Shown here piece after piece: positions 10,200-20,339 of a stretch of DNA of 64,000 nucleotides. Both the position numbers and the translations under genes were made by a program. Position 1 is the stretch's first letter. The number at the start of each line of letters is the position of its first letter. The notes beneath the pieces are model-generated. The model was not told the origin of the DNA. It ran no database searches and saw nothing but the letters and a program-made list of their open reading frames with translations. The stretch lies in contig JARFIW010000593.1 of the NCBI GenBank assembly GCA_036346225.1, positions 2,365,506 through 2,429,505 on the forward strand. The letters run 5' to 3'. This stretch comes from Platerodrilus igneus (lineage: Eukaryota > Arthropoda > Insecta > Coleoptera > Lycidae).

Positions 10200-11390
10200 G
10201 GGATATCTTAAAACATTGCATATGTACCGAAACTTCAAAAACGCTACACCTCGGTTCCCGTTGAGGTACAAACGAAATGAAAAGAGGTACAAACAGGTAC
10301 AAACGATTCTCCTTCGAGTCCACCTGGTCGTATATCGATATCTTGAAAGATAGCGTATGTACCGTTTAAAAGTTATTTCCGAAACTTCAAAAACGCTACA
10401 CCTCGGTTCCAGTTGAGGTACAAACGAAATGAAAAGAGGTACAAACAGGTACAAACGATTCTCCTTCGAGTCCACCTGGTCGAATTTCGATATCTTGAAA
10501 GATAGCGTATGTACCGTTTAAACGTTATTTCCGAAACTTCAAAAACGCTACACATCGGTTCCCGTTGAGGTACAAACGAAATGAAAAGAGGTACAAACAG
10601 GTACAAACGATTCTCCTTCGAGTCCACCTGGTCGTATTTCGATATCTTGAAAGATAGCGTATGTACCGTTTAAACGTTATTTCCGAAACTTCAAAAACGC
10701 TACACCTCGGTTCCCGTTGAGGTACAAACGAAATGAAAAGAGGTACAAACAGGTACAAACGATTCTCCTTCGAGTCCACCTGGTCGTATTTCGATATCTT
10801 GAAAATAGCGTATGTACCGATTAAACGTTATTTCCGAAACTTCAAAAACGCTACACCTCGGTTCCCGTTGAGATACAAACGAAATGAAAAGAGGTACAAA
10901 CAGGTACAAACGATTCTCCTTCGAGTCCACCTGGTCGTATTTCGATATCTTGAAAGATAGCGTATGTACCGTTTAAACGTTATATCCGAAACTTCAAAAA
11001 CGCTACACCTCGGTTCCCGTTGAGGTACAAACGAAATGAAAAGAGGTACAAACAGGTACAAACGATTCTCCTTCGAGTCCACCTGGTCGTATTTCGATAT
11101 CTTGAAAGATAGCGTATGTACCGTTTAAACGTTATTTCCGAAACTTCAAAAACGCTATACCTCGGTTCCCGTTGAGGTACAAACGAAATGAAAAGAGGTA
11201 CAAACAGGCACAAACGATTCTCCTTCGAGTCCACCTGGTCGTATTTCGATATCTTGAAAAATAGTGTATGTACCGATTTAACGTTAGTTCCAAAATTTAA
11301 AAAAGCTATTCCTCGGTTCCCGTTGAGGTACAAACGAAATGAAAAGTGGTACAAACGGGTACAAACGAGGTACAAACCCACTAAATTATT
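10200..11390 (-). repeat. Right tandem array of the foldback, eight ~152-bp units
   Basis: The marker 'tcggttcc' recurs at 10251, 10403, 10555, 10707, 10858, 11010, 11162 and 11313, so the period is 151-152 bp. The units are nearly identical except for the two ends of the array. The array is inverted relative to 8610-9350. Each unit contains 'ggtacaaac' subrepeats and a 'gaaatgaaaagaggtac' block. Because 152 is not a multiple of three, the same ~84-residue frame reappears unit after unit; it has no protein-family signature. Confidence 0.95.
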
Positions 11391-11433
11391 TGAAAAAATT
11401 TTTGATGAAGTTGGGCGCCAGGTTCACATCGGT

Positions 11434-11442
11434 TTACTTCTA
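11434..11442 (+). other. Target-site duplication, right copy (TTACTTCTA)
   Basis: Identical to 8554-8562 and directly adjacent to the right inverted-repeat end at 11433. Confidence 0.92.
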
Positions 11443-11600
11443 TAGGCGTTCAAGTTCCGTGCGGTATTAAAATCGTCCGGTTTCTGACCACCGGCCGCAC
11501 AGCGTCCGTGGTTTCCGCAGGCAGCGCAGGGTAATTTTTCCGCGCCACACTAATCTCCAAGCGATTAACGTTAATGGAGGCTGCGCACGTAATTTTTACG
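11443..11600. other. G+C-rich patch beside the foldback
   Basis: The sequence becomes much richer in G+C ('ccaccggccgcacagcgtcc') than the AT-rich surroundings. If the foldback and one duplication were absent, it would join 8432-8553. Minus-strand frames are open for short stretches but need a frameshift to join the recombinase-like motif. An old exon, a foreign insert or a promoter patch are all possible. Confidence 0.35.
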
Positions 11601-14600
11601 TATTTGTTGAAGCTTAAATAATACTAGAATACTAATTTTGTATGCGTTGCGTAAATTTTGAGAAAAGTAAATTAAATAAAGCCAAACCGATTTATTATTG
11701 TGTTAGAAGATTTTAAATTTAGAAAATTTAAATTATTTAATTTAATTTACAAAAATTGCTTTTAATTTATGATACCCTTTTTTAAGCGTGAAAGTCACTA
11801 CGCTTTACACTTTTTTCTGTAACGTCGTTTGAAGTTTTCCTGCAGCTTGTTGTATGAAGTAAGAAAGCAACTTTAAAAGATTGCAACAAAATAACTATGC
11901 CAATCGTTAGAAAGTACAAAAATGTGTTCAAATAAATAGAAGGGAAGTTTAGTATGGCGGTTCACTGAGGCTGTGATAATTACTTAACGTCATACCTCAT
12001 TTTGCAAAATTTTCGGTGTATTCTTGTACCTTAGTGTCTTGACTATAAGCAAATGCGTCACAGCAGGAAATAAGCAGTCAATCATAAACTGGAAAACCAC
12101 TCTATCATTCCAATACATTTAAACATGGAAAATGCAGTTTCTTATTGTTACAAAAATTATTACTATCAGTGTCTACTAAATATATTTGTTAACATACGAA
12201 ATAGAGTGCAACGAGAACGTAAACCGAAAATTTAATTTTCAACAATAATTAAACAACTACAGTTATACCTTATTTATGTAGCAGAGAATTAAGCCAAAAC
12301 AACGAACTAACATGTTTGTTTATTTTATAGCGATTTATTTTAAAGTGCGAAGCAAATTGCAGGAAGCAAAGCAATAAATTTAATGTGCTGGTCTGGTGTG
12401 AAAGGTATTGTGTGCAGAGGTTGCAGTTGTATTAAAAATGCACCGAAAACAATTGCATTACCAAACATCACGTATCAATTCACTGGTTTAGTAAACACTT
12501 AATAACTGGCTTTTAATTTTATGTTCCTTCGTATTATGGTCAGCTATAAAATGCATTAGTCATTCATTCGTCAAATAACTATTGCAGGCATTGTTGTTGC
12601 ACGAGCATAGCAAATTTAACGACTGCATACAACAGCTTCATGGTCGACGAATCGAATTCCATTCAATTTAAAAACTGGCAGTTTTATCGTATATGCACAC
12701 CAAACAGACGTATTAACCTACTATTACTATAGAACTTAGTTTAAACAAATCTGTATAATAAATATGTAACGTTTAAGCGTAACTGGAAATGAAAATCAGA
12801 TGGAAAAGAGGAAAACTAATCTTAACTGGATAAATTAAAACACCCAGTATTATAATTTAGATTTCGTGTATAATAGTATACAAAAGCAGTACATTTTCAT
12901 AAAATTGGTAGTTTTATTCAAACAATAGTCTTAAAAATCACAAAAATAAACGTTTTATATCGGTTATATACAAATTAAGGGGGGTCGTAAGGTCGTAAAT
13001 TATTTTAAACCACAAAAGTGTAAACCTTATATTTGTAATTGTAAAATTTTATAGTGAGGTCATGTCTTCTCTTATTAATTAAATACAATGTTAAATAGTT
13101 ACAAAAATAAAACTAAAGGCATACATTAATCCTATTTTATAATGCAATGTAACATCCAGAAGTTATATACAGAAAAATCAAGAGTATTAAGCTACAGGTC
13201 ATTTAATTTTTTTGTACACTATAATTACGATGTTTTAAATTAGTTACATAAAGAAAAACCAAGCACGACATATAAACCAGGGAACGGCATGCAACTTTCG
13301 CGATTAGGTACTTTAATAACATACCCCTCTAAAACAGAAAAAGTGGATATAATGACATCGCTAGACAGCCGCCGGAACAAAATTAGCTAATTATTTACAA
13401 ATCATCAACAGATGTGGAAGTAAACAGAAAAAGTTTGGTTTGTCGTAAAACATCCCGTTAATTATGGAATGATGAGGGTCCACGTGATTGACCATGGATT
13501 TTCTACGTAACCTACAAACGATGAAATAGATTGGGGCGGTTTGCTTTCCCAGCAACTTCGTTTGGAATTAAATGCTCGGTAGGATGAGATAATTACTCTT
13601 GGCTTCAATGGACATTGCAGTCACTTGAAGGCAAAACTGTTAACTTTTAAAATTAGATGTAATTTGGGCAGTAGTTATATTTTATGGCATTTATAAAGCA
13701 ACTGATTGTGATATTTAATCATAAGGATATTTATGCATTAATACTGAATTGAAAATGAATTTTACCATTTTCATTTATCGTATGTATTTTGTTATAGGAA
13801 TATATCTGTCCCTAACCTAAATATTAATGCAAGTAAATTTAAAATTATAGGCCCGTTTGTTTACACGAATACTGAAATTATGTTACTTTAGAATAGATTT
13901 AAGCAAGGTGAGTTAAGATGTGTTTTATTTGTTCAAACATACAGGTGATCTTTTGTAAAGAAAGTCCATTTCACCATGAGAATACACCGTAATTAAAATG
14001 CCCTTAGTTACTCTTGTCATCTAGAGAAAATTTTACTAGATTAACGTAGTTGGCGCCCATAAACCTGACGGATCGAAACCCTAACAAGGCAAGTGATAGT
14101 AATAACGTAGCTTGAAGTCGCACCTAGGTAAATATTTTGATCATTATTACATTATTTGCCATTTATTGCTATGGGGACACACTCCCGCACCTCTGTAGTT
14201 AGCCGGTGCATCTTTATTTTGTTAAAGGCTTTCCAGTCCTTTTGGGCAATTCTAAATTTAATAATTTAACGCTTCAAACACCCGTAACCAATAAACTATC
14301 GTTATTTAATTTACCCGTAAATAAAAACCATGTAAATTGTAAATTGTGGTTCCCTAAATATTAATTAAAAACTGTAATAAATTTCTAAAGTAGATATTAA
14401 ATTGTAATACAGCTGCAATTTATATCGCAATCTGCGCCAACTGATGCAACAAATATATAACAAAATTGCTTGGCTTCTACAAATCTAAAAATAAATTAAA
14501 GCATTTCGGAATTTTGACAATCACTTTTTAACGTGTCATCAATCCCAATGCATTCACAATCGTATAAGTTGATACAAGATAATACATAAATGGCAATTTT

Positions 14601-14810
14601 TATTTACTGTTGTAAAAAAGTCAGTGGCTCCTATACAAACCGCTTTTACTTAATGTGAACCATTTACTTAGAGGAGAGAATAAGTTCAACAGTTCATAGC
14701 TTGAAGAATATTTGTGAGCAGATCACCACCTTTCCGTGACAAATAAACGTTTAGTCGTTTCAATTATTGTCTTTTTATTAGAGGAGTATCGCGTTCAAGT
14801 GCTTGAACTG
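11600..14810. other. AT-rich DNA, nothing recognised
   Basis: About 3.2 kb without an open frame of note, RNA gene or repeat that I can support. At 14053 a 'tggcgccc' octamer resembles a retroviral-type primer binding site, but no LTR or gag follows it. Confidence 0.45.
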
Positions 14811-14819
14811 TCGTGTTAG

Positions 14820-15190
14820 AAGATGACGAAGTTCAATGCATTGATGTAAAAATCAAAATGAAAAACAAACAAACAAAAGAAATATCTTCCGAGAACCGCG
14901 GGACAGAAAGATGTCTCAAGCAAATTGCACCTTTTACCGACAAAGCATTATTCAAATTTTCCACCTGCGGCTTATTTTCTACGCGATCTAATTCACATTG
15001 TACCGCGATAATACGAATATCTAATAAATAGTCATCGATTTTCACCCCAAAAGCCGAAAATTCGTTCAATTGATCACTCTCCTCATCAAAGAAAATATCC
15101 TTGCAGAAAGACTTGAAATGAGTTTCAATTTGCTCGACACTTTTAATCGATGCTCTAATTAAAGCAATCGATACATTTTTTCGGTTGATT
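14820..15190 (-). pseudogene. BEL/Pao Gag fragment
   Basis: On the minus strand an open stretch of about 100 codons reads 'IALIRASIKSVEQIETHF', then a 'YLLDIRIIAVQCELDRVEN' helix, and ends with 'LRHLSVPRFSEDIS'. This is the layout of BEL/Pao Gag: the N-terminal helical region followed by the 'LPxFSGD' motif that opens the DUF1759 domain. The frame ends in an AT-rich stretch just after that motif, so the rest of Gag and all of Pol are gone. It is shorter than, and on the opposite strand from, the BEL element at 21.9-26.3 kb. Confidence 0.55.
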
Positions 15191-16180
15191 AATTTTACTG
15201 TATATATGACCCAACCTATTAACTACAAATCTAGCTTCAAGAATAGCTTTATCAATTGATATAACCATATCTGATTAATGATTAATAAACGACAATAAAA
15301 ATTAATGTAAAAACAGTGCGTAGCTCAAATACGATACAACTAATTAATCTACGAAATTAAATTATTAATGGACAAATGCAACTAATTACAGTGCTCGCCC
15401 GACAAAACGTTTAACGTTTTTCATAAATTCCAACCTCTTTGTTATACAAGTTTGATGAACCCGAGTAGTTCCTCGAACTTACCGACGAAAAATAAGGTAA
15501 AGATTTACAATACAATAACCCTCATAAATTTAGTTTACATAAAGAAAACCGACCGACCACTAATCTTTGCGACAAAGGACAAGGGAGATATTGTAAAATC
15601 TACCGTTATGACCAAATGTTTCTACCATTAAATGTGAAAGCACGATGTTAGTCTCTTTGTAACACGCTCAAACATAATCAAAAACTACGACAATTATCAA
15701 ACCAAAGTATAAATAAGGAGCGAATGGAATAGGAACTAACTAAGTAATGAAATAATCCGGGGTACGAAGGCCCACTGTTTAATGCGCGGAGGGTCTTATA
15801 AATTTATATATCGACTAACCTCCGCGTTGTTTTATTGTTCTAAGGTGTAGTTCCTATTCTTCAACTAAGTGGACTGTATGCGAATTATAGTACGTGTTAG
15901 TTTGCACTTTTACTGTGTTTTTAGGGGGTTTATCGATAAATTCGGCGGCACTATTGGCTAACTCACTTTACCGAACCGAACCAACGACCGTTCCGCTTCG
16001 ATATCGATGAGAGAGTGTTTCTGTCACTAGCCCTTTTTCAACTTGATTTCCACATGCACAAAGAAGGTTTTATGACAGGATATAACGGGACAAGGATGAC
16101 AGCTATACTATTTGATTTACAACTACAAATTTAAAAATAACTTAAAATTAACCACGTAAACGTGCGACAAAGAGACCCAA
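15190..16180. other. No gene recognised
   Basis: AT-rich, with a moderately G+C-rich patch near 15750-16020. No motif, RNA gene or repeat was recognised. Confidence 0.4.
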
Positions 16181-16184
16181 CACC

Positions 16185-16912
16185 CGACATAAGTCAACTT
16201 AAGTTAAAGTTTCAGGACTGCTGATTTGCTACATGTTTTTAAGAAATAACTTACCTGTGTTACTGTTATCCTGAATCACTTCAAGCACAAGTGTTCCAAA
16301 TGACAACCGCCTTTATACAATTCACTAAACTACACAAAATATCTTTGATTATCTAAAATCTAGTATAATTACAGTTAAGTGACAACACTACGTTTAAGTA
16401 TATGACCAAAGCAAGTAATGGAACTGCATCGTTCATTGTAAAAGTACAATCAAGTTAAAGCTGCTGAATTGGTAGAAGTCAAAACTGCAAAATCAGAAAC
16501 CCAGTACAGTCGACCAACTCAGCATAATGTAATTTAATTCTTTGTTGTGATTATCATCAGAATTTCTGTTTATTTTAAAAATTTTTTAAACTAATTTTAG
16601 TAGCAGTTAAAGTGCATTGAGCTATTTCGTTTTACAGCTCAAAGACACCCTATTTTATTAATTTATGTTTGCATACTGTCACAACTTTGTAGGTCGATTT
16701 TAAAGGATGATGTTTGGTGTATTCGATTCGTGACCTAGCTAAAATTGCAGGGGTTCTAAAACAGTTTGGACACTTTTTTGTGTGTACGTTTGTAGCTTAA
16801 CTATTCGTTTTAGACGACAGGTTGATTAACAAATTTTGTTTGTTCCATCGGTCTCTACGACCCCTTAACATTAATGACATAAAACTAATGCCATCCTGTA
16901 TAATATAATGTG
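16185..16912 (+). repeat. Mariner-end repeat M1 (partner 19211-20157), left end lost
   Basis: Aligns in the same orientation with 19340-20157. Shared blocks in order include 'caacttaagt', 'aggact', 'tgaatcac', 'ttttgttgtgattat', 'gagttatttcgttt', 'gtcacaactt', and the terminal 'gacataaaactaatgcca' followed by 'ctgtat'. It ends with the same inverted-repeat terminus as M2, but the opposite end is missing. No coding frame was found. Confidence 0.7.
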
Positions 16913-16929
16913 ATAATGTTCTTTAAGAA

Positions 16930-17560
16930 TTAGACGCGGAGATTTCGCTGGCCATTCAATTGCACTCTACTTCCAATTCACCGATTTGTAAAGTCTTTAT
17001 CTAAATATTGTCGAATAAATCCGGATCTGCTTCATTTGGAATAGGAAATAAAGCTACCAAAAATGGAACATAATTTTCCCGAAGGAATCTAAGATTACTA
17101 TCCAAAAATATTGCTTCTGTTACCTATTACTGTGCTTTTCTGCGGGAATAGAATATGACGTTCTAGAATAAGAGCCGTTATCTGGAAGGGTATTGTAGTG
17201 AAAATTTGCCGGCGAAACTAATAGCGCATATGTAAGTATTATATTTTTATGTGAATACCCAAGTATTAGTAAGCGATCACAAAAATAAATGTCCAAAAAA
17301 TGTCGACTAAAGGCGAAAATTTGCCGAAAACAACCGTGGGGGGTATTTACGGCCCTGTCTAGAATGCACTGAAGGTTAGTATCAGTCCAATAACAGCACT
17401 TGTTCCAATTTATCTGGCCATTCAATATAAACATATTTACATCCGAAAAAAGTATATAATCCAAATACATTGGGTTCAGGTCAATCATTTCCATTATATG
17501 TTCGGAAATTTCAATTCTACGATTTGAGCCATATTCCGATAATTCTAGCTATAGTTGAAT
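16930..17560 (-). pseudogene. Mariner/Tc3-like transposase relic (second lineage)
   Basis: The minus strand gives ordered transposase fragments: 'MEMIDLNPMYLDYILFSDVN' near 17440-17500 (first catalytic Asp in 'FSD'), 'NGQINWNKCCYWTDTN' after it, then broken pieces including 'NYVPFLVALFPIPNEAD' near 17020-17070, and at 16940-17000 a 'FTNRWIG' block corresponding to 'FPNRWIGRRGPIEWPPRSP'. It differs in sequence from the relics at 3.5, 18 and 33 kb. Several frameshifts are present. M1 lies just downstream of its 3' end, and an inverted-repeat arm (17620-17813) lies behind its 5' side. Confidence 0.7.
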
Positions 17561-17619
17561 CTTGTAACAATACAATATAACATTTTTAAAGACACAAAAC
17601 ACACGTATAACTAATGCAG

Positions 17620-17813
17620 TCATATAAGTCCAAAAAGTGTAAAGACATTTCTTGTGCAGTTTTTAGCATAGAATCAAGTGGAGCAGTCAATTTTTAAATT
17701 TGGTCACCAGTAGTCTAGATGCCACATAAACTTAGTTTTTTAAATGGAAACCATAGCTGGCTTTGACTTCATTACGATTCTTATTTTGTAAGCTTTTCCA
17801 CAATATATGGTTT
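17620..17813 (+). repeat. Inverted-repeat arm, left (partner 20159-20335)
   Basis: Complementary to 20159-20335. Matching blocks include 'agtgtaaagacatttctt', 'aaatttggt', 'actagtctagatgccac'-like sequence and 'ttttaaatgga'. The two arms bracket the transposon at 17814-19214 and M2, so those two inserted later into an older element. That older element probably also included the minus-strand transposase relic. Confidence 0.75.
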
Positions 17814-17969
17814 ACAGAGGTTATTTTAGAAAATTACGGAATTACAAGCGAATTTGTTAGTTTTCACTTTTATAAATAGGCGAAACACTACTTTAAAACA
17901 ATGGAACGCAGAATATGTCCAAACACTTCAGTTGTGTATTAAAACACATGACACAAGTTTGTTGTTGAT

Positions 17970-19010
17970 AGTTAATATGAATAGTTATGAATATTATGCA
18001 AAGAGTGTTATGTTGAAAATATTCATTCAGTGTGGACAAAATTCGGAAGAATTTCCCAGAAAGGCATCAGCCTAATAAAAAGATATATGAGGTAAATAAA
18101 CGTTATAGACTGTAAAGCCGCGTTTCTAACGTTTTTTCTTGTTATTTTAGGCTAAAAAGTAATTAAATAATTTTGGGTCATTTACCCGATCACGTCCAAA
18201 ACATTATAATATAGCAAATCGTGAACAAGATACATTGAATGTTTTAGCTTAAACAAGATGTTGGTATTTCCTAAACAAAATTGCTAAAAATATTGCAACA
18301 TTTTAAATATAAGCCTTATAAGACTCATATAAAGCAACATTTTTATCTATACGATTTTAAAAAAACTATTAAAATTTTGCCAATGGTTTGTTAATAGATG
18401 TGTTGCAATGCCTAATTTTTATCAAAGTATAATTTGGACAGATGAAGCTCGTATAAGTAGTGCTGGTACTGTCAATCGTCACAATCATCATCACTGGGTA
18501 AATGAAAATTTGTATGTTACGGTACCTAGACGTAATAAAGGCAGGTTTGGATTTAATGTTTGGTGTTGCTTAAAAGGAAATAAATTGCACTATTGCAGTT
18601 TTGGAAGAATTCATACCGCAGACCAATATTTAGAACTATCACATATTGAGCTTGACGAACTCTTGGATGATTTACCTCTAGTAGAACGAGTCCGTTTTTT
18701 TCCAGCAAGATGGTGCTTCGGCACACAATGCAGTAGTAGCGCGAATTATTTAAATGATAAATTTCCAATCCGTTGATTAGGTACTTTTGGACCAATTCCA
18801 TGTTCACCAAGATCGCATGATCTAACTGCTTTAGACTATTTTCTACAAGGTTTCTTAAACAATGAAATTTACATGAAACAAAACTACTATAGCAGAATTA
18901 CAAAACAATTTATATGCTGGTTTTTAAAAATTAAGCCGCTCTAAATATCAGCTGCAATTTCGTCATTGCAAAAGATATCAGTTATGCATATTCGACAAAA
19001 TAGCGGTCAG
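17970..19010 (+). pseudogene. Mariner/Tc3-like transposase relic inside 17814-19214
   Basis: The N-terminal helix-turn-helix region contains 'MLKIFIQCGQNSEE' (about 18010-18055). A GT...AG segment (18092-18150) then interrupts the frame, after which 'LNNFGSFTRSRPKHYN' follows. Downstream come 'YKPYKTHIKQHF' and 'CQWFVNRCVAMPNFYQSIIW' (with frame changes), 'WTDEARISSAG' with the first catalytic Asp near 18438, a 'NRHNHHHWVNEN' block, 'FNVWCCLKG', a degraded HDGAP region near 18715, and 'SPRSHDLTALDYFLQGF' near 18810-18850. The 18408-18776 stretch is open for 122 codons. The protein would excise and insert its element; stops and shifts make it inactive. Confidence 0.82.
18092..18150 (+). other. 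Probable 59-nt spliceosomal intron in the transposase relic
   Basis: The segment starts 'gtaaataaac' and ends 'tcttgttattttag', with a pyrimidine-rich 3' end. Removing it joins 'NKKIYE' to 'AKK', the position where relatives read continuously through the HTH linker. Short introns of this size are normal in insects. Confidence 0.5.
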
Positions 19011-19210
19011 TTTGAACAATTTATATAAAGTAATATTATCACTTGTTTGCTTGACAGTTGATTTATTTTTGTAACCATGTTCCTAGAATTAAATACACGT
19101 TTTGTTGTAACATTTTTGCTGCGTTCTGTTGTTTTAAAGTAGTACATCGTCTACCTATAAAGGTGAAAACTAAAAAAATCGCTTGTAATTCCGTAATTTT
19201 CTCAAATAAC

Positions 19211-20157
19211 GTCTAAAAACTATACAGAGTGGCATTAGTTTTATGTCAATAAATTTAGGAGGTGATAGAGATTAACTAGCTAAACAAAAAACCTATAAGG
19301 CATTTTACTCTTGGACCGCTTTTTAAATTTCCGACCTAGGTCCAACTTAAGTAAAAGTTTTAGGACTTCTGTTTTGTCATATGTTTTATAAAAAACAACT
19401 TACGTGTGCAAGTGCTACCTGAATCACATAACGCACTGAAATGATTGCACAATAAGTGTTTGAATTTCCACCGCATCTGCAAGTTCGTTGTCGGTATAAT
19501 TCTAGGTTTTCGTATTTCAAAAATAACTCATTACGCTACTGACGCGACAAAAAACTCCAATTACCTAGATCCAATTACAATTAAGTCCCAACACCGCGTT
19601 TAAGTGCAGTATCTATGCGCGTAGGTGAAACACACAACACCAACACACACTTACATGTAACCTCGGTTACGAGATATGTAATGTAAAAGTAAATTCAACC
19701 TAAAGCAGGATATCGTAATCTGCATAAACGCTGAATTGTAACAACGCAAAATTAGATCAGGCACCCAATACATTGGACCACATCAACATTATGGAATATT
19801 GTTTTTTGTTGTGATTATTATATAAACATGCGAATGTTAGAAAAAAATTTTAACTTATTTCTAAAGTACCTTGAGTTATTTCGTTTGCCAGCAAAAGGAC
19901 ACTCTATTTCACTAACTTAAGTTTGCTGAAGGTCACAACTTAATTGGTCGACTTTAAAGCATGAAGTAATTGTATATTATATTTGTGACCAAGTCAACAT
20001 TGCAGTGGTTTTAAAACAATTTTAATACTTTTCTAGTGTGTCCATTTGTATCTAAACTGTTTGCTTTAGACAACAGGTTTATTAACAATTTTTGTTTCTC
20101 TTATCGGTCTATACACCTTCTTTAAATTAAAGACATAAAACTAATGCCACTCTGTAT
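19211..20157 (+). mobile_element. MITE-like element M2, ~0.95 kb, TA-flanked
   Basis: Starts 'acagagtggcattagttt' preceded by TA and ends with the complement ('aaactaatgccactctgt') followed by TA. The terminal inverted repeats are ~27 bp and then lose similarity. No transposase frame was found inside. It aligns with M1 at 16185-16912. The TA borders and terminal sequence fit a non-autonomous mariner/Tc1-type element. Confidence 0.75.
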
Positions 20158-20158
20158 A

Positions 20159-20335
20159 TTGTTGAAAAGCTTATAAAATAAGGATTTTAATGAAGTCAAG
20201 GTCAAGTATGATTTCCATTTAAAAAACTAAGTTCTTGTGGCATCTCGACTACTGGTAACCAAATTTAAAAATTGATTACACTTGAAACTACGCCAAAAAA
20301 CTGCAGAAGAAATGTCTTTACACTTTTTCTGAATT
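20159..20335 (-). repeat. Inverted-repeat arm, right (partner 17620-17813)
   Basis: Complement of 17620-17813, with matching 'gtggcatctcgactactggt' and 'agaaatgtctttacactttt'. It closes the nested pile. Confidence 0.75.
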
Positions 20336-20339
20336 TTTA

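Larger units (their letters stand above)
8563..11433. mobile_element. Foldback (FB)-like transposon, non-autonomous, 2,871 bp
   Basis: The ends are perfect terminal inverted repeats for at least 36 bp, starting 'accgatgtgaacctggcgcc'. The complementary sequence ends at 11433. Inverted symmetry continues inwards through the tandem arrays and AT-rich inner segments to matching 'gtattcttgatgatag'-like blocks near 9660-9680 and about 9795-9820, leaving a loop of roughly 115 bp. The arms are therefore about 1.1 and 1.6 kb. Very long inverted repeats made of internal tandem repeats plus a 9-bp duplication is the architecture of Drosophila Foldback elements, which have been related to Phantom/Mutator transposons. 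No transposase is present, so it would depend on one supplied elsewhere. Confidence 0.88.
17814..19214 (+). mobile_element. Mariner/Tc3-like transposon with ~80-bp inverted repeats
   Basis: The left end at 17817-17892, 'gaaaattacggaattacaag' plus the following 'cgaatttgttagttttcac', is complementary to 19139-19211. The terminal repeats are roughly 75-80 bp with several mismatches and enclose a transposase relic in the + direction. The total length of about 1.4 kb is normal for this superfamily. The element lies between two inverted arms of an older element, so it is a nested insertion. Confidence 0.82.

Noticed and set aside
9967..11381. Repeated ~84-residue open frames in the right foldback array
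   Set aside because: They restart every ~152 bp with nearly the same residues because the DNA unit repeats. No domain or codon-use signal supports a protein.
10200..11390. CRISPR-like array
   Set aside because: The period is 152 bp with no unique spacers, in eukaryotic transposon DNA with a mirrored array. It is the arm of a foldback element.
14045..14075. Primer-binding-site-like 'tggcgccc' at 14053
   Set aside because: An isolated octamer; no LTR end before it and no gag after it.
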